Shown one piece after another: positions 34,384 to 47,940 of a DNA stretch of 64,000 nt. Source of the stretch: Zhongshania aliphaticivorans (GTDB lineage: Bacteria > Pseudomonadota > Gammaproteobacteria > Pseudomonadales > Spongiibacteraceae); contig NZ_CP014544.1 in assembly GCF_001586255.1 (NCBI RefSeq), forward strand, positions 4,124,501-4,188,500, read 5' to 3'. How positions within the stretch are numbered: position 1 is the first letter of the stretch; every line of letters starts with the position of its first letter. The notes under the pieces are model-generated. The model searched no databases. It was given only the letters and a program-made list of their open reading frames with translations, and was not told the DNA's origin. The position numbers and the translations under genes were made by a program.

Positions 34384-35766
34384 TTAATCGCGGGCTAATT
34401 TCTTCGGCCGCTGCCAACCGCTTATATTACGTTGTTTACTACGCGCTACGGCCAATTCGCCGTCGGCAATATTGCCAGTGATAACCGAGCCCGCGCCAAT
34501 CGTTGCGGCTTTGCCAACGCTAACGGGGGCAACCAGCGCGGTATTAGAGCCGACAAAAACCTCGTCAGCCAAGGTGGTCTTATATTTGTTTACACCGTCG
34601 TAATTACAGGTGATGGTGCCGGCACCCACATTAACATCGCGCCCAATCTCGGCGTCGCCAATATAACTAAGATGGCTCACTTTACTGCCAATGCCAATAT
34701 TGGCCTTTTTGGTTTCCACAAAATTACCGATTTTCACCTCTGCCGCCAATATCGTACCCGGCCGCAGGCGAGCAAAGGGACCGACGCTACAATCTGCACC
34801 TACAACGGCGCCCTCGAGTACGGAGTTTGCTTTGATCTCTGCATTGCTGGCTATTTTGGTATCGCTAATATGGCAGTTAGGTCCAATACGGACGCCATCA
34901 CCCAGGGTTACTTCGCCTTCGAAGACGCAATTAATATCAATGTAGACGTCATTGCCCGTTGTTAAGCTGCCGCGCACGTCGATGCGACTAGCATCGGCTA
35001 GGCTGGCACCGGCAAGCATGAGTTTATCGGCATAGCGGCGCTGGTAAAAACGCTCTAACTCTTCGAGTTGAATCCGGTTATTCGCGCCCTGAACTTCCAT
35101 GGGCTCGGTTGCTTGGCAAACATGTATTGCCACGCCATCAGAGACTGCCATGGCGATAATATCGGTTAGATAGTATTCGCCTTGGGCATTGTTGTCGCTG
35201 AGCTTAGGCAGCCAGCGCTTTAGCGCGCTCGCTGAAACACACATAATACCGGTGTTAACTTCGCTTATGCGTAATTGCGCGGCGCTCGCGTCTTTCTGCT
35301 CAACAATCGCCGTCACTTGGTCGCTATTATTGCGAATGATACGGCCGTAGCCATTGGGGTCGTCTAATTCAACGGTAAGCAGGGTAACTTGCTCTGTATT
35401 GGCTTTGTTGGCGCTGGTGCTAACTAATTTTTGGATGGTTTCTGGCGTTGTTAGCGGTACGTCGCCGTAAAGAATTAAGACTTGGGCGTCGTCACTTACT
35501 GCGGGTAGGGCTTGCGCGACTGCATGGCCGGTGCCTTTTTGCTCACTTTGCAGTGCCCACTGTACAGTTGAATTGGGAATACTGCTTTTTACCTGATCAG
35601 CCCCGTGGCCTATCACCACATGGGTTTTATCACTTGCGACCGCGGTGGCTAGGTCGATAACATGGGAAAGCATGCTTTTACCCGCGACAGGATGCAATAC
35701 TTTCGGGAGAGTTGATCGCATCCGACTGCCTTGTCCGGCAGCTAATATAATCACTTCTAATATCAT
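34384..35766 (-). CDS. glmU: Bifunctional GlcNAc-1-P uridyltransferase / GlcN-1-P acetyltransferase
   Basis: The 460-residue enzyme makes UDP-GlcNAc for peptidoglycan and lipopolysaccharide. The N-terminal pyrophosphorylase domain begins VIILAAGQGSRMRSTLPKVLHPVAG (about residues 5-29), with YGDVPLTTPE near 104. The C-terminal left-handed beta helix (about 255-450) has hexapeptide-type repeats, including CNYDGVNKYKTTLADEVFVGSN. The length is close to the E. coli enzyme (456). It lies between the ATP synthase operon and glmS, an arrangement common in gammaproteobacteria. Confidence 0.98.
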   Translation of the reverse strand: MILEVIILAAGQGSRMRSTLPKVLHPVAGKSMLSHVIDLATAVASDKTHVVIGHGADQVKSSIPNSTVQWALQSEQKGTGHAVAQALPAVSDDAQVLILYGDVPLTTPETIQKLVSTSANKANTEQVTLLTVELDDPNGYGRIIRNNSDQVTAIVEQKDASAAQLRISEVNTGIMCVSASALKRWLPKLSDNNAQGEYYLTDIIAMAVSDGVAIHVCQATEPMEVQGANNRIQLEELERFYQRRYADKLMLAGASLADASRIDVRGSLTTGNDVYIDINCVFEGEVTLGDGVRIGPNCHISDTKIASNAEIKANSVLEGAVVGADCSVGPFARLRPGTILAAEVKIGNFVETKKANIGIGSKVSHLSYIGDAEIGRDVNVGAGTITCNYDGVNKYKTTLADEVFVGSNTALVAPVSVGKAATIGAGSVITGNIADGELAVARSKQRNISGWQRPKKLARD

Positions 35767-35844
35767 GTTATGCCCTTTTCTTATCGGGATTTAATTTACA
35801 AATCAGTACCTGCTGGATTGTAACGGGAAATAATAGCGGATACG

Positions 35845-35873
35845 AAAAAGGGCGACCGGAGTCGCCCTTTTTT
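35845..35873. terminator. Terminator of the atp operon
   Basis: AAAAAGGGCGAC-CGGA-GTCGCCCTTTTTT forms an eight-base-pair GC-rich stem flanked by A and T runs on both sides. It lies 17 bp beyond the atpC stop codon on the minus strand and separates the atp operon from glmU. Confidence 0.93.
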
Positions 35874-35889
35874 ATGACAGCAAAATTGT

Positions 35890-36315
35890 TTATTTGCTCA
35901 GTGATTTCCGGATTTGTTGCAATGTCCGAAGCTGAGCGCTTGCCGCCGCTAGTTGCGCTGCTGCTCTTGAGTAGTCGATATCGCCACTCTGATTCAGCAT
36001 CGCTTGCTGTGCGTGTTTCTGTGCTTCCAACGCAGAAGCCTCGTCGAGGTCGCCAGCGCGGATCGCAGTGTCAGCCAGAATACTTACCACATTGGGCTGT
36101 ACTTCTAGAAAACCACCAGAAACGTAAAAGATCAGCTCTTCACCGTTGTCCTGCACAATACGTACTGGGCCGGGCTCAAGCGATGTCAGCAACGGCGCGT
36201 GACCATAAGTCACACCCAAGTCACCTTGGGTACCGTTTGCAACGATCAGCTTAGCGCGACCAGAAAACAACTCTGCTTCTGCACTAACGATGTCACAATG
36301 AATAGTCATAGCCAT
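35890..36315 (-). CDS. atpC: ATP synthase F1 epsilon subunit
   Basis: The 141-residue subunit has the N-terminal beta sandwich ([32 protein letters not shown]) and a C-terminal helical hairpin beginning near residue 90 ([18 protein letters not shown]). It couples rotor rotation to the catalytic head and can inhibit ATP hydrolysis. It is last in the operon, and the terminator follows. Confidence 0.97.
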   Translation of the reverse strand: MAMTIHCDIVSAEAELFSGRAKLIVANGTQGDLGVTYGHAPLLTSLEPGPVRIVQDNGEELIFYVSGGFLEVQPNVVSILADTAIRAGDLDEASALEAQKHAQQAMLNQSGDIDYSRAAAQLAAASAQLRTLQQIRKSLSK

Positions 36316-36353
36316 ATTTTAGCCTCTCAGGCGTAAAGCTCGCTTGCGCGAGC

Positions 36354-37772
<1,419 letters not shown>

Positions 37773-37808
37773 TTAAATAATCAAATTCTGTTTCAGTGGT
37801 GAAAATAC

Positions 37809-38675
37809 TTACGACGATACCGCCGCTGCACCACTCACGATTTCTGACAGTTCCTGGGTAATCGCTGCCTGACGTGCTTTGTTATAAACCAGCTGCAGAC
37901 CGTCGATAATATCGCCGGCATTGTCAGTCGCGTTCTTCATCGCGATCATTCTTGCAGCTTGCTCACAGGCACCGTTCTCAATCACTGTCTGGTAAACCTG
38001 TGACTCAACATAGCGAGTCAATAAGCCTTCCAGTAATTCTTCAGGGCTGGGCTCGTAAATATAATCCCAGTGATGCTTTAAACTGTCGTCTTGCTCTGCT
38101 TCCAAAGGCAGTAACTGGCTTACAAATGGGCTCTGAGTCATGGTGTTCACGAACTCATTGCCGACCAGATACAGGCGGTCGATATTGCCTTCGCCGTAAG
38201 CGTCGAGCATAACTTTTACACTGCCAATCAAATCAGCAACGCTGGGCGCTTCGCCCATGTCTTTTGCAGCGGCAACAACATTGCCACCGTAGCTCTTGAA
38301 AAATGCTCCAGCCTTGCTGCCGATTAAGCACAAATCAATTTCTACGTTCTTGTCAGACCAGCCTTTCATTGCCTTGATCGCTTTCTTGAACACATTGGTG
38401 TTCAAGCCGCCACACAGGCCACGGTCTGTAGAAACAATGACGAAACCGACGCGCTTAACTTCCCGCTCAGTCATATACTGATGACGGTACTCTGGATTAG
38501 CATTGGCGATATGACCCACCACCGCGCGCATGCGCCGTGCGTAGGGTTTACCCAATTCCATGCGATCTTGAGCTCTACGCATTTTACTCGCCGCAACCAT
38601 TTCCATGGCGCTAGTGATTTTTTGCGTGCTCTTGATGCTGGATATCTGGGTGCGTATCTCTTTTGCACCTGCCAT
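37809..38675 (-). CDS. atpG: ATP synthase F1 gamma subunit
   Basis: The 288-residue central-stalk subunit begins [35 protein letters not shown] and ends with the conserved helix [38 protein letters not shown]. Both terminal helices form the rotating coiled coil within the alpha-beta hexamer. It sits between atpA and atpD as usual. Confidence 0.98.
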   Translation of the reverse strand: MAGAKEIRTQISSIKSTQKITSAMEMVAASKMRRAQDRMELGKPYARRMRAVVGHIANANPEYRHQYMTEREVKRVGFVIVSTDRGLCGGLNTNVFKKAIKAMKGWSDKNVEIDLCLIGSKAGAFFKSYGGNVVAAAKDMGEAPSVADLIGSVKVMLDAYGEGNIDRLYLVGNEFVNTMTQSPFVSQLLPLEAEQDDSLKHHWDYIYEPSPEELLEGLLTRYVESQVYQTVIENGACEQAARMIAMKNATDNAGDIIDGLQLVYNKARQAAITQELSEIVSGAAAVSS

Positions 38676-38726
38676 GATTCAACAATCCTCAAGCAGAAAA
38701 GCTGCGCGGTGGCGCAGCTTAACGTC

Positions 38727-40271
38727 TTACCAAGTCTGAGTTGCCTTGAACTTTTCAACAAGTTCTTTGAACTTGCCTTCAAGATCTGCGTTCCAGTTAC
38801 CGCTGTCGTTGATTTCTTTCATTACGCCAGCGTATTCGGCATTGGCGAAAGACAGAATTGCTGATTCAAAATCGAGAATCTTGGCAACTTCAACGTTTTT
38901 CAGGTGACCTTCGTTAGCGCAGTACAAAGATAAACCCATTTCAGCAATGCTGAGGGGGCTGTACTGTTTCTGCTTCATCAGTTCGGTAACGCGCTCACCT
39001 TGTGAAAGCTGAGCTTTAGTCGCTTCATCAAGGTCAGATGCGAACTGCGAGAACGCCGCCAATTCACGGTACTGAGCCAGTGCGGTACGGATACCACCAG
39101 ACAATTTCTTGATAATCTTGGTCTGCGCTGCACCACCAACCCGCGATACCGAAATACCGGCGTTCATCGCTGGGCGTATACCTGAGTTGAACATATCTGT
39201 TTCAACAAAGATCTGACCATCGGTGATGGAGATAACGTTGGTCGGTACGAAAGCCGATACGTCACCCGCTTGGGTTTCGATAACAGGCAGAGCCGTTAAT
39301 GAACCTGTTTTACCTTTCACTTCACCGTTGGTGAATTTCTCAACGTAATCTTCTGAAACGCGGGCTGCGCGCTCAAGTAGACGAGAGTGGAGGTAGAATA
39401 CATCGCCGGGGTAAGCTTCACGACCCGGTGGACGACGCAGCAACAGGGAGATTTGACGGTAGGCCCAAGCCTGCTTAGTCAAATCGTCATAAATGATCAG
39501 TGCGTCTTCGCCGCGATCACGGTAGTACTCACCAATAGTACAGCCAGTGAAAGGAGCAATGAACTGCATAGATGCTGGATCGGATGCGGTAGCAGCAACA
39601 ACCACTGTGTGGTCCATTGCGCCGTGCTCTTCTAATTTACGCACAACAGCGGCAATAGAAGATGCTTTCTGACCGATTGCGACGTACACACATTTAATAC
39701 CAGAAGACTTCTGGTTAATGATGGCGTCGATTGCAATGGCGGTTTTACCGATCTGACGGTCACCGATAATCAGTTCGCGCTGACCGCGACCGATTGGCAC
39801 CATGGCATCAACGGCTTTAAGGCCGATCTGCACAGGCTGGTCTACCGACTTACGCCAAATTACACCGGGAGCAACTTTTTCAATTGCGTCGGTTAATTTT
39901 GCGTTGATTGGGCCTTTACCGTCGATTGGGTTACCCAGTGCGTCTACAACGCGACCAAGCAATTCCGGACCAACCGGTACTTCTAATATACGACCTGTAC
40001 ATTTACAGGTCTGGCCTTCGGCGATACCAAGGTAGTCGCCCAAAACCACGGCGCCGACCGAATCGCGCTCAAGGTTAAGTGCCATACCAAAACGGCCACC
40101 TTCAAACTCGATCATTTCGCCGTACATCACATCGGTTAAACCGTGGATGCGTACGATACCGTCAGATACCGATACTACCGTGCCCTCATTCTGGGCCTGG
40201 GCAGACACATCTAAATTGTCGATGCGCTGTTTGATAATATCGCTAATCTCGGATGGATTCAGTTGCTGCAT
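38727..40271 (-). CDS. atpA: ATP synthase F1 alpha subunit
   Basis: The 514-residue subunit begins [17 protein letters not shown], which also forms the peripheral-stalk contact. It has the non-catalytic nucleotide site [15 protein letters not shown] (about residues 170-184). [27 protein letters not shown] lies near 376, with the conserved Arg that reaches into the beta site. Length agrees with E. coli AtpA (513). Confidence 0.98.
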   Translation of the reverse strand: MQQLNPSEISDIIKQRIDNLDVSAQAQNEGTVVSVSDGIVRIHGLTDVMYGEMIEFEGGRFGMALNLERDSVGAVVLGDYLGIAEGQTCKCTGRILEVPVGPELLGRVVDALGNPIDGKGPINAKLTDAIEKVAPGVIWRKSVDQPVQIGLKAVDAMVPIGRGQRELIIGDRQIGKTAIAIDAIINQKSSGIKCVYVAIGQKASSIAAVVRKLEEHGAMDHTVVVAATASDPASMQFIAPFTGCTIGEYYRDRGEDALIIYDDLTKQAWAYRQISLLLRRPPGREAYPGDVFYLHSRLLERAARVSEDYVEKFTNGEVKGKTGSLTALPVIETQAGDVSAFVPTNVISITDGQIFVETDMFNSGIRPAMNAGISVSRVGGAAQTKIIKKLSGGIRTALAQYRELAAFSQFASDLDEATKAQLSQGERVTELMKQKQYSPLSIAEMGLSLYCANEGHLKNVEVAKILDFESAILSFANAEYAGVMKEINDSGNWNADLEGKFKELVEKFKATQTW

Positions 40272-40302
40272 GCTCTGTTCCTCAATCCTATTCTTAAAAC
40301 GC

Positions 40303-40839
40303 TCAGGAATTTAATGCTTCAGCGAGTTTCGCCAAGCGACCGCGCACCGAGCCATCTATCACCAAGTCACCTGCTCTAATCACCACGCCGCCAATTAACT
40401 GGGCATCTACATGGGAGTGAACATTTACTTGGCGAGCCAATTTCTTAGTCAAAACTTCGGCAAGACGCTGCTCAGAGGCTGTGTCCAAGGCAAACGCGGT
40501 GGCGATTTCGACATCCACGGTTTTTTCTTGAATCGCCTTCTGTGCTTCAAACAATTCACTGATTGTTGGAAGCAGGCTCAGTCGCTTATTCTCTGCGAGT
40601 ATCTTGATGAAATTTTCGCCGCCAGCATTAAATGTATCGCCGCAGATATCGATAAATGCCTGCGCCTGCTGAGCGGTTGTCAGTGCCGGAGAGCTCAGAA
40701 CTTTCTGAACGCCTGCTTGCTGAGCAACTGCTGCTGCGGTATTCAGCATTTTTGACCATTCGGCCAATGCTGAAGCTGCCAAAGCATGCTCGAAAGCTGC
40801 TTTGGCATAGGGTCTAGCTGTTGTGCTTAATTCCGCCAT
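40303..40839 (-). CDS. atpH: ATP synthase F1 delta subunit
   Basis: The start is the ATG at 40839 ([20 protein letters not shown]), since GGAG lies just upstream; a TTG two codons earlier is less likely. The 178-residue protein has the helical N-terminal domain (about 1-105) and the C-terminal domain with [32 protein letters not shown]. It joins the F1 head to the b-subunit stalk. Confidence 0.97.
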   Translation of the reverse strand: MAELSTTARPYAKAAFEHALAASALAEWSKMLNTAAAVAQQAGVQKVLSSPALTTAQQAQAFIDICGDTFNAGGENFIKILAENKRLSLLPTISELFEAQKAIQEKTVDVEIATAFALDTASEQRLAEVLTKKLARQVNVHSHVDAQLIGGVVIRAGDLVIDGSVRGRLAKLAEALNS

Positions 40840-40851
40840 GATCAACTCCGC

Positions 40852-41322
40852 TTACAGGCTTGCTGCCAGCTTGTCGACCATGTCTTTATGAACAGACTCA
40901 TCGATAGATGCTTCCAGCACTTTGCTCGCGCCTACCAAGGCCAATTTAGCAACCTGTGAGCGCAGTTGTTCTTTGGCGCGGTTCACATCTTGCTCAATCT
41001 GGGCTTCGGCGGCTGCTTTCAGGCGTTCGCCTTCAACACGTGCCACGTCTTTAGCTTCTTCAACGATTTGGCTAGCGCGCTTATTAGCAGCATCAATAAT
41101 AGCTGCTGCTTCGCCTTTCGCTTCGCGCAGTTGCTTGGCGGCTTTTTCTTGAGCTAACTCAAGATCACGGCCAGCACGATCTGCGGCATCCAAACCATCA
41201 GCGATTTGCTTTTCACGCTCTTCCATTGCTTTGCGAATGGCGCTCCACACAAATGCGTGGCAGAACCATACAAAGAACAGAAAGCTGATCGATTGTCCAA
41301 TCAGTGTGAGATTAATATTCAC
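40852..41322 (-). CDS. atpF: ATP synthase Fo b subunit
   Basis: The 156-residue subunit has one N-terminal membrane helix (LTLIGQSISFLFFVWFCHAFVW) followed by a long charged, Ala-rich coiled-coil helix (KQIADGLDAADRAGRDLELAQEKAAKQL). It forms the dimeric peripheral stalk. Length equals E. coli AtpF (156). Confidence 0.97.
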   Translation of the reverse strand: MNINLTLIGQSISFLFFVWFCHAFVWSAIRKAMEEREKQIADGLDAADRAGRDLELAQEKAAKQLREAKGEAAAIIDAANKRASQIVEEAKDVARVEGERLKAAAEAQIEQDVNRAKEQLRSQVAKLALVGASKVLEASIDESVHKDMVDKLAASL

Positions 41323-41375
41323 GCCGATACCTCTGCTGTATGAATTTGCTGTCTATGTTTTGTCGTAGCGAGCAA

Positions 41376-41642
<267 letters not shown>

Positions 41643-41658
41643 TTAATAAAAATGGTAA

Positions 41659-42615
<957 letters not shown>

Positions 42616-42643
42616 TTAACGCGTTGAGCTAATCCGACGTTTT

Positions 42644-43054
42644 CTATATACCGCGCTTAAGCGTGGCAAGTAGTACGGCGTTCAGCAGCATAACGATTAG
42701 ATATGCCAAAAATAAGACAAACACCTGCAAAGGTTTTACAAATACAAATGCGCTAGCAAACAGCCCCAGTGTCGTTATAAATTTCCCCGATTCACCCCGG
42801 TAAAAACCTTGGGTAACTTGGCGTGCGTACGCCGCGCCGGTAAATCGGAATACCTGGCGCGCAAAATACGCATTGGGTATAACGGAAATCATTCCCCCGA
42901 TTGCTATGGAATAGGCCGCGACCATATCCAGAGGGAGTGCTGTAACACTGGCCAAAAGCACAACTGCAATTTGCAATCCGTATATCTTCAGCAGCGGCGG
43001 TCTGGCAATTTGATGAGCAGTGCGCGGGTTTTTCCGCTGTCGATCTGCTGTCAT
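42644..43054 (-). CDS. atpI: ATP synthase accessory protein I
   Basis: I start at ATG 43054 (MTADRQRKN); an earlier ATG at 43075 would add seven residues. The 136-residue protein has four hydrophobic segments (for example IYGLQIAVVLLASVTALPLDMVAAYSIAIGGMISVIPNAYF). AtpI assists c-ring assembly or magnesium uptake. It is first in the atp operon; the 245-bp gap upstream to parB holds no gene and probably carries the operon promoter. Confidence 0.88.
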   Translation of the reverse strand: MTADRQRKNPRTAHQIARPPLLKIYGLQIAVVLLASVTALPLDMVAAYSIAIGGMISVIPNAYFARQVFRFTGAAYARQVTQGFYRGESGKFITTLGLFASAFVFVKPLQVFVLFLAYLIVMLLNAVLLATLKRGI

Positions 43055-43299
43055 ATAGCCACCACTTCTGCCCAAAATAGGCTGATTTTATGCCTGCTCT
43101 GCTTGTCCAAAAAGCGGGGCGAATTATAGGGGCTATATGGTTAATGTTCAACCGATTTCAGCGTATATGGTACTAAAGTCATATATTCACGAAATCTATT
43201 TTAACTACTAAAATCAAGAATTTATCTTCTAATACCCGCTTCGCACCACAAAAACACACTACATAATGTAGGATCTTATACATTCAAGCACAAAATACG

Positions 43300-44217
43300 C
43301 TATTTGATATGATTTAAAATACCGTCGAGTTCGTCGAGGCTGCTGTATTTAATACTCAGGGTTCCCCGACCTTTGGCACCGTGTTGAATCGCCACTGGGG
43401 AGCCCAAGCGCTCTGACAAACTTTCTTGCAATTGCTTGATATCGGGGTCCAGTGATTTTTGTGGCTTACTGCTGGTTTTTTCTTCAACTAGGCGACGGAC
43501 TAGCGCCTCGGTTTGTCTCACTGATAATCCGCGGCTGACGACGGTCGATGCCGCAGCGGATTGCTCTTCTTGAGCCAAACCTAAAAGTGCACGCCCGTGA
43601 CCCATTTCAATATCGCCGTTTTCCAATAAGGTCTGCACTTCTTCACGAAGGCCAGTTAGGCGCAGTAAGTTGGTGATAGTGGTCCGGGATTTTCCAACTA
43701 ATTGCGCTATTTCGGCATGAGTTAGCTCAAACTCCTTCTGCAGGCGCACCATGGCCAAGGCTTCTTCCATGGGGTTGAGGTCTTCGCGCTGGAGGTTCTC
43801 GATTAATGCCATCGCCGCTGCGGACTCGTCGGGAACCTCGCGAATAAGTGCAGGAACAGTATCTAGCCCCGCTAATTGGCAGGCTCGCCAGCGGCGTTCA
43901 CCGGCAATAATTTCGTAGCGGCCACCGTCGATGGGGCGAACTACGATGGGCTGCATAATCCCTTGCGAACGAATAGAGTTAGCCAACTCCTCCAATGCTT
44001 CGGGCTGCATATCTCGGCGCGGCTGATAGCGGCCGCGCTGCATAAACTCGATTGGCACATTGCGCAAGCTACCATCAAGCGCGATAGGCGTGTCGGTATC
44101 GACAGCTGCATTGGCGGGCTGTTCGTCGTTATTTTGCTTTGGCTGAATACTTACTGGTGTCGCCGTTTCACCCAATAGGGCATCCAAGCCACGACCCAAA
44201 CCTCGTTTTTTAACCAT
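43300..44217 (-). CDS. parB: Chromosome-partitioning protein ParB
   Basis: The start is the ATG at 44217 (MVKKRGLGRGLDALLGE), the standard N-terminus that contacts ParA. The CTPase/ParB-N domain spans about residues 55-145 and includes GRYQPRRDMQPEALEELANSI and the GERRWRACQLAGL motif. A helix-turn-helix follows (THAEIAQLVGKSRTTITNLLRLTGL), then the dimerisation domain. The 305-residue protein binds parS and spreads to organise the origin. Matching parS-like sites lie in recF in this window. It overlaps parA by 8 bp. Confidence 0.97.
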   Translation of the reverse strand: MVKKRGLGRGLDALLGETATPVSIQPKQNNDEQPANAAVDTDTPIALDGSLRNVPIEFMQRGRYQPRRDMQPEALEELANSIRSQGIMQPIVVRPIDGGRYEIIAGERRWRACQLAGLDTVPALIREVPDESAAAMALIENLQREDLNPMEEALAMVRLQKEFELTHAEIAQLVGKSRTTITNLLRLTGLREEVQTLLENGDIEMGHGRALLGLAQEEQSAAASTVVSRGLSVRQTEALVRRLVEEKTSSKPQKSLDPDIKQLQESLSERLGSPVAIQHGAKGRGTLSIKYSSLDELDGILNHIK

Positions 44218-45031
44218 GACTATGTCCAAGCTGCTCGTTTGCACTTAAATCGCTGGAGACTTCCGTTTTGCCTGCGCGTCGTAACATTTCGCCGGCCAAG
44301 GCCAAATACGCTAAGGAGCCTTTAGATTGCTTATCGTAAAACAAAATTGGCAGACCATGACTTGGCGCTTCAGCCAAGCGAACATTACGTGGAATGACGG
44401 TGCTATACAATTTTTCACCAAAATGGCGCCGTAACTCGTCGGTCACCTGGTTGGTTAGGCTGTTACGACCGTCGAACATCGTGCGCAGAATGCCTTCAAT
44501 TTCTAGTTTGGGGTTAATGAGCTGTTTTACTCGGTTTATCGTAGTAATCAGCGCACTCAAACCTTCTAGTGCATAGTATTCGCACTGCATTGGGATAATT
44601 ACCCCCGTTGCACCAGCTAAGGCGTTGATTGTAAGCATATTCAGCGATGGCGGGCAGTCGATAAGAATGTAATCGTAATCACCGAGTATTGGCGCCAGCG
44701 CTTCGCGCAAGCGAAACTCGCGACCAATTTCATTCAATAGTTCTACTTCGGCAGCGGTGAGATCCTGATTCGCTGGCAAGACCATAAAGCCGCAGTCCGG
44801 CGCCGCAACGACCGTATCAGCAATGCTGCGCCCCGCCACTAAAACATCGTAAACAGAATGGGCTAACTCGGCCTTGTTAATACCGCAACCCATGGTGGCG
44901 TTACCTTGGGGGTCAAGGTCGATTAATAATATCTTACGCTTGGTCGCCGCCAGAGAGGCAGCCAGGTTTACCGTGGTAGTGGTTTTGCCGACGCCACCTT
45001 TCTGGTTGGTGATTGCATATACCTTGGCCAC
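44210..45031 (-). CDS. parA: Chromosome-partitioning ATPase ParA
   Basis: I choose the GTG at 45031 (reads MAKVYAITNQKGG), because AGGAAA lies seven bases upstream and the standard N-terminus follows at once. The deviant Walker A is KGGVGKTTTTVNLAA (about residues 10-24). Walker B-like IDLDPQGNATMG and DYDYILIDCPPSLNML complete the site. The 273-residue ATPase forms the gradient that moves ParB-bound origins. It lies between rsmG and parB as in other gammaproteobacteria. Confidence 0.97.
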   Translation of the reverse strand: MAKVYAITNQKGGVGKTTTTVNLAASLAATKRKILLIDLDPQGNATMGCGINKAELAHSVYDVLVAGRSIADTVVAAPDCGFMVLPANQDLTAAEVELLNEIGREFRLREALAPILGDYDYILIDCPPSLNMLTINALAGATGVIIPMQCEYYALEGLSALITTINRVKQLINPKLEIEGILRTMFDGRNSLTNQVTDELRRHFGEKLYSTVIPRNVRLAEAPSHGLPILFYDKQSKGSLAYLALAGEMLRRAGKTEVSSDLSANEQLGHSHG

Positions 45032-45069
45032 GGAATTTTCCTGTAAATTTAGCGTAATAGGCTGAGTAA

Positions 45070-45696
45070 TCAATGCCGAGCAATAAGCAGTAAATGCCTA
45101 GCTTCCTCGACAGAGGGCACTGATAGTGTGTGCGAATGCTCGACGATAAAGTGTTTTGGAAGCTGACTCAACTCTGCTTCAGGAAAAATACCTTTCATGG
45201 CGTACAGCTTACCCGTTGGACTAAGCAAGGCTTCACAACCCGTTACCATATCTTTCAGCGAAGCAAAGGCACGCGAAACAATGCCATCAAATAGCCTATC
45301 ACTCTTAAATTGTTCGACGCGCTCGGTATGAACACTGATGTTTGTCAATTTCAGCTGCATTTGGGCTTCAATAAGAAACCGGGTTTTTTTGCCATTGCTG
45401 TCGAGTAGCGAAAACAGCTTATCGGGGAACAGAATGGCGAGTGGGATGCCAGGCAGACCCGCACCGGTACCCACATCCAAACAATGTGTTGCAGCCATGT
45501 ATGGGGCGATACTCAAGCTATCGAGAATATGGCGGATAACCATCTGTTCTGGATCACGAATCGCCGTTAGGTTATAGGCCTTATTCCATTTGTGGAGTAA
45601 GGCGACATAACGTAACAGCAATGCTTGCTGAGTGTCAGTAACGGCCAAACCGAGTGTATCAATACCTGCTGCCAGGGTCTTTTCTAAAACATCCAC
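45070..45696 (-). CDS. rsmG: 16S rRNA (guanine-527-N7)-methyltransferase
   Basis: The 208-residue enzyme methylates G527 of 16S rRNA. The SAM-binding motif is CLDVGTGAGLPGIPLAILFP (about residues 68-87), with RHILDSLSIAPYM and SDRLFDGIVSRAFASLKDM as further family blocks. The GTG start directly follows the mnmG stop codon, so the two are probably translationally coupled. Confidence 0.96.
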   Translation of the reverse strand: MDVLEKTLAAGIDTLGLAVTDTQQALLLRYVALLHKWNKAYNLTAIRDPEQMVIRHILDSLSIAPYMAATHCLDVGTGAGLPGIPLAILFPDKLFSLLDSNGKKTRFLIEAQMQLKLTNISVHTERVEQFKSDRLFDGIVSRAFASLKDMVTGCEALLSPTGKLYAMKGIFPEAELSQLPKHFIVEHSHTLSVPSVEEARHLLLIARH

Positions 45697-47589
45697 TCAG
45701 GCTGATTTCCTGTCCAACAATCCACGTTTTTTTAGATAAATCAACAACAAAGACACCGCTGCCGGGGTCACGCCGGGTATCCGCGATGCCTGCGCCAAGG
45801 TTTGCGGCCGAGTATTACCAAGCTTCTGTTTTACTTCGTTGGAGAGGCCTTCGATGATGCTGTAGTCGAAATCCAAGGGCAAAGACGTGTCTTCGTAACG
45901 GCGCAAGCGGTCAATTTCTAGCTGCTGACGGTCGATATAGCCGGCGTATTTCACGCCAATTTCAATTTGTTCTGCAATTTGCTCGTCAACAATTCCAATC
46001 GTTCCCTGTGCAAACGGGGCGAGATCAACGTATTTCAATTCCGGCCGTTTAAGCAAATCAAGCAGATTGTATTCGTGACTTATGGGCTTTTCGATTTTTT
46101 CCGCCAAAATGGCTGCTTCACTACTGCCCGGTTGAACCCAGCAATCGGCCAAGCGCTGGCGCTCAATCTCAATATTTTCGCGTTTTGCTGAAAATGCCGC
46201 CCAGCGGGTGTCATCGACAAGACCGAGTTCACGGCCCTTCTCTGTTAAACGAAGATCTGCGTTATCTTCCCGCAGTAACAAGCGATATTCAGCCCGCGAA
46301 GTGAACATTCGATAGGGCTCTTTGGTGCCCATGGTGATTAAATCATCGACTAAAACGCCAATATAGGCCTCATCGCGACGGGGACACCAAGCGTCTTTGC
46401 CTTGCGCGAGAAGCGATGCATTGGCGCCCGCTAATAATCCTTGCGCGGCCGCCTCTTCGTATCCGGTCGTGCCATTGATTTGACCGGCAAAAAACAAACC
46501 TTTAACAAACTTGGTTTCCAGAGAATATTTCAAATCCCGTGGTTCAAAATAATCATATTCAATCGCGTAGCCTGGACGGGTCATATGGGCATTCTCAAAG
46601 CCCTTGATTGAGCGTACTAAATTTAATTGAACGTCAAAAGGCAAGCTGGTCGATATGCCATTTGGGTAGAGTTCGTGGGTATTTAAACCTTCAGGCTCTA
46701 TAAATACTTGATGCCCGGTTTTGTCAGCGAAGCGATGGACTTTATCTTCAATTGACGGGCAATAGCGAGGCCCAATACCTTCAATAACTCCGGTGTACAT
46801 AGGCGAGCGGTCTAAGCCACCACGGATGATTTCATGGGTGCGCTCATTGGTGTGGCTTATCCAACAACACACTTGCTCAGGGTGTTGATTGCGATTGCCC
46901 AGATAAGACATGACTGGTCGCGGGTTGTCGCCCCATTGGGCTTCAAGGCCTTCAAAATTAACGGTTTTTGCATCAATTCGAGGAGGTGTGCCGGTTTTTA
47001 GGCGATCAACCCGGAATGGCAATTCCCGCAAACGTGATGCGAGTGCTAAAGATGGCGGGTCGCCAGCACGACCACCGCTGTGGTTATCGAGGCCAATATG
47101 AATTTTTCCGCCTAGGAATGTACCTGCAGTCAGTACGACGCTGTTAGCGAAAAACCGCAGGCCAATATTGGTAACAACACCCTGAACTTGATCATTTTCG
47201 ACAATAAGATCGTCAACGGCTTGCTGAAAAATCGCTAGATTTTCTTGGTTTTCTAAAATGGTGCGTATAGCGGCTTTGTATAAAACCCGATCTGCTTGCG
47301 CGCGAGTTGCTCGTACCGCAGGCCCTTTGCGGGCATTTAAAACGCGAAATTGTATGCCGCCAAGGTCGGTTGCTTTGGCCATTGCGCCACCAAGGGCGTC
47401 AATTTCTTTAACGAGGTGACTTTTACCAATGCCGCCAATGGCTGGGTTACATGACATTTGACCCAGAGTTTCAATGTTGTGAGTCAGCAGCAAGGTCTTT
47501 GAGCCCATACGCGCAGCAGCAAGGGCAGCCTCCGTACCAGCGTGACCACCACCTATGACAATGACATCGAAACGTTGCGGATAATCCAC
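45697..47589 (-). CDS. mnmG: tRNA uridine-34 5-carboxymethylaminomethyl synthesis enzyme MnmG
   Basis: I start at the GTG at 47589 (reads [21 protein letters not shown]), giving 630 residues, one more than E. coli MnmG. The upstream 29 codons have no family support. FAD motif [18 protein letters not shown] (about 13-30), [22 protein letters not shown] (about 47-68) and the helical C-terminal domain are intact. With MnmE it modifies wobble U34 of several tRNAs. An origin-like region lies just upstream. Confidence 0.97.
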   Translation of the reverse strand: MDYPQRFDVIVIGGGHAGTEAALAAARMGSKTLLLTHNIETLGQMSCNPAIGGIGKSHLVKEIDALGGAMAKATDLGGIQFRVLNARKGPAVRATRAQADRVLYKAAIRTILENQENLAIFQQAVDDLIVENDQVQGVVTNIGLRFFANSVVLTAGTFLGGKIHIGLDNHSGGRAGDPPSLALASRLRELPFRVDRLKTGTPPRIDAKTVNFEGLEAQWGDNPRPVMSYLGNRNQHPEQVCCWISHTNERTHEIIRGGLDRSPMYTGVIEGIGPRYCPSIEDKVHRFADKTGHQVFIEPEGLNTHELYPNGISTSLPFDVQLNLVRSIKGFENAHMTRPGYAIEYDYFEPRDLKYSLETKFVKGLFFAGQINGTTGYEEAAAQGLLAGANASLLAQGKDAWCPRRDEAYIGVLVDDLITMGTKEPYRMFTSRAEYRLLLREDNADLRLTEKGRELGLVDDTRWAAFSAKRENIEIERQRLADCWVQPGSSEAAILAEKIEKPISHEYNLLDLLKRPELKYVDLAPFAQGTIGIVDEQIAEQIEIGVKYAGYIDRQQLEIDRLRRYEDTSLPLDFDYSIIEGLSNEVKQKLGNTRPQTLAQASRIPGVTPAAVSLLLIYLKKRGLLDRKSA

Positions 47590-47689
47590 GAAACACCTAA
47601 TTCCAAGAAAATGAGAAGAGGCGAAATTATACGGGTATCCCTGATACCTGCAATGAATTGGTGAATATTTAATCAATGCATTAGTTAAT

Positions 47690-47940
47690 AAATCTTTATG
47701 TATATATATGTCATATATCTTATGTTCTTTATTCTAAATACTGTTATTAAGAAGCGCTATTTTGTTGATAAGTATTGTAAGTTACTGATAATAAAAGATA
47801 TTAACAGATGATAACTAGGTGTTTTATCCACAGAGAGCTTGTCAGGATCATGGGGAGGCCTTGTGGGTGAAATGTGGATAACTTCGACCTTTTTGTTAGC
47901 CTGTGAATAATGACGCTTATTCAGGCCCTTTATCCACACT
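47690..47940. other. Candidate replication origin beside mnmG (AT-rich stretch plus DnaA boxes)
   Basis: About 120 bp of very AT-rich sequence (47690-47815, including TATATATATG and several TTATT/GATAAT runs) is followed by four DnaA-box-like nonamers. These are TTATCCACA at 47824, TGTGGATAA at 47873, TGTGAATAA at 47902 (one mismatch) and TTATCCACA at 47930. An unwinding element next to a box cluster at gidA/mnmG is the arrangement of many gammaproteobacterial oriC regions. The last box lies inside the 3' end of the histidine kinase gene. Confidence 0.72.

Noticed and set aside
34432-34965. Plus-strand 177-codon frame within glmU
   Set aside because: It is antisense to the hexapeptide-repeat domain of glmU, whose regular coding leaves long shadow frames.
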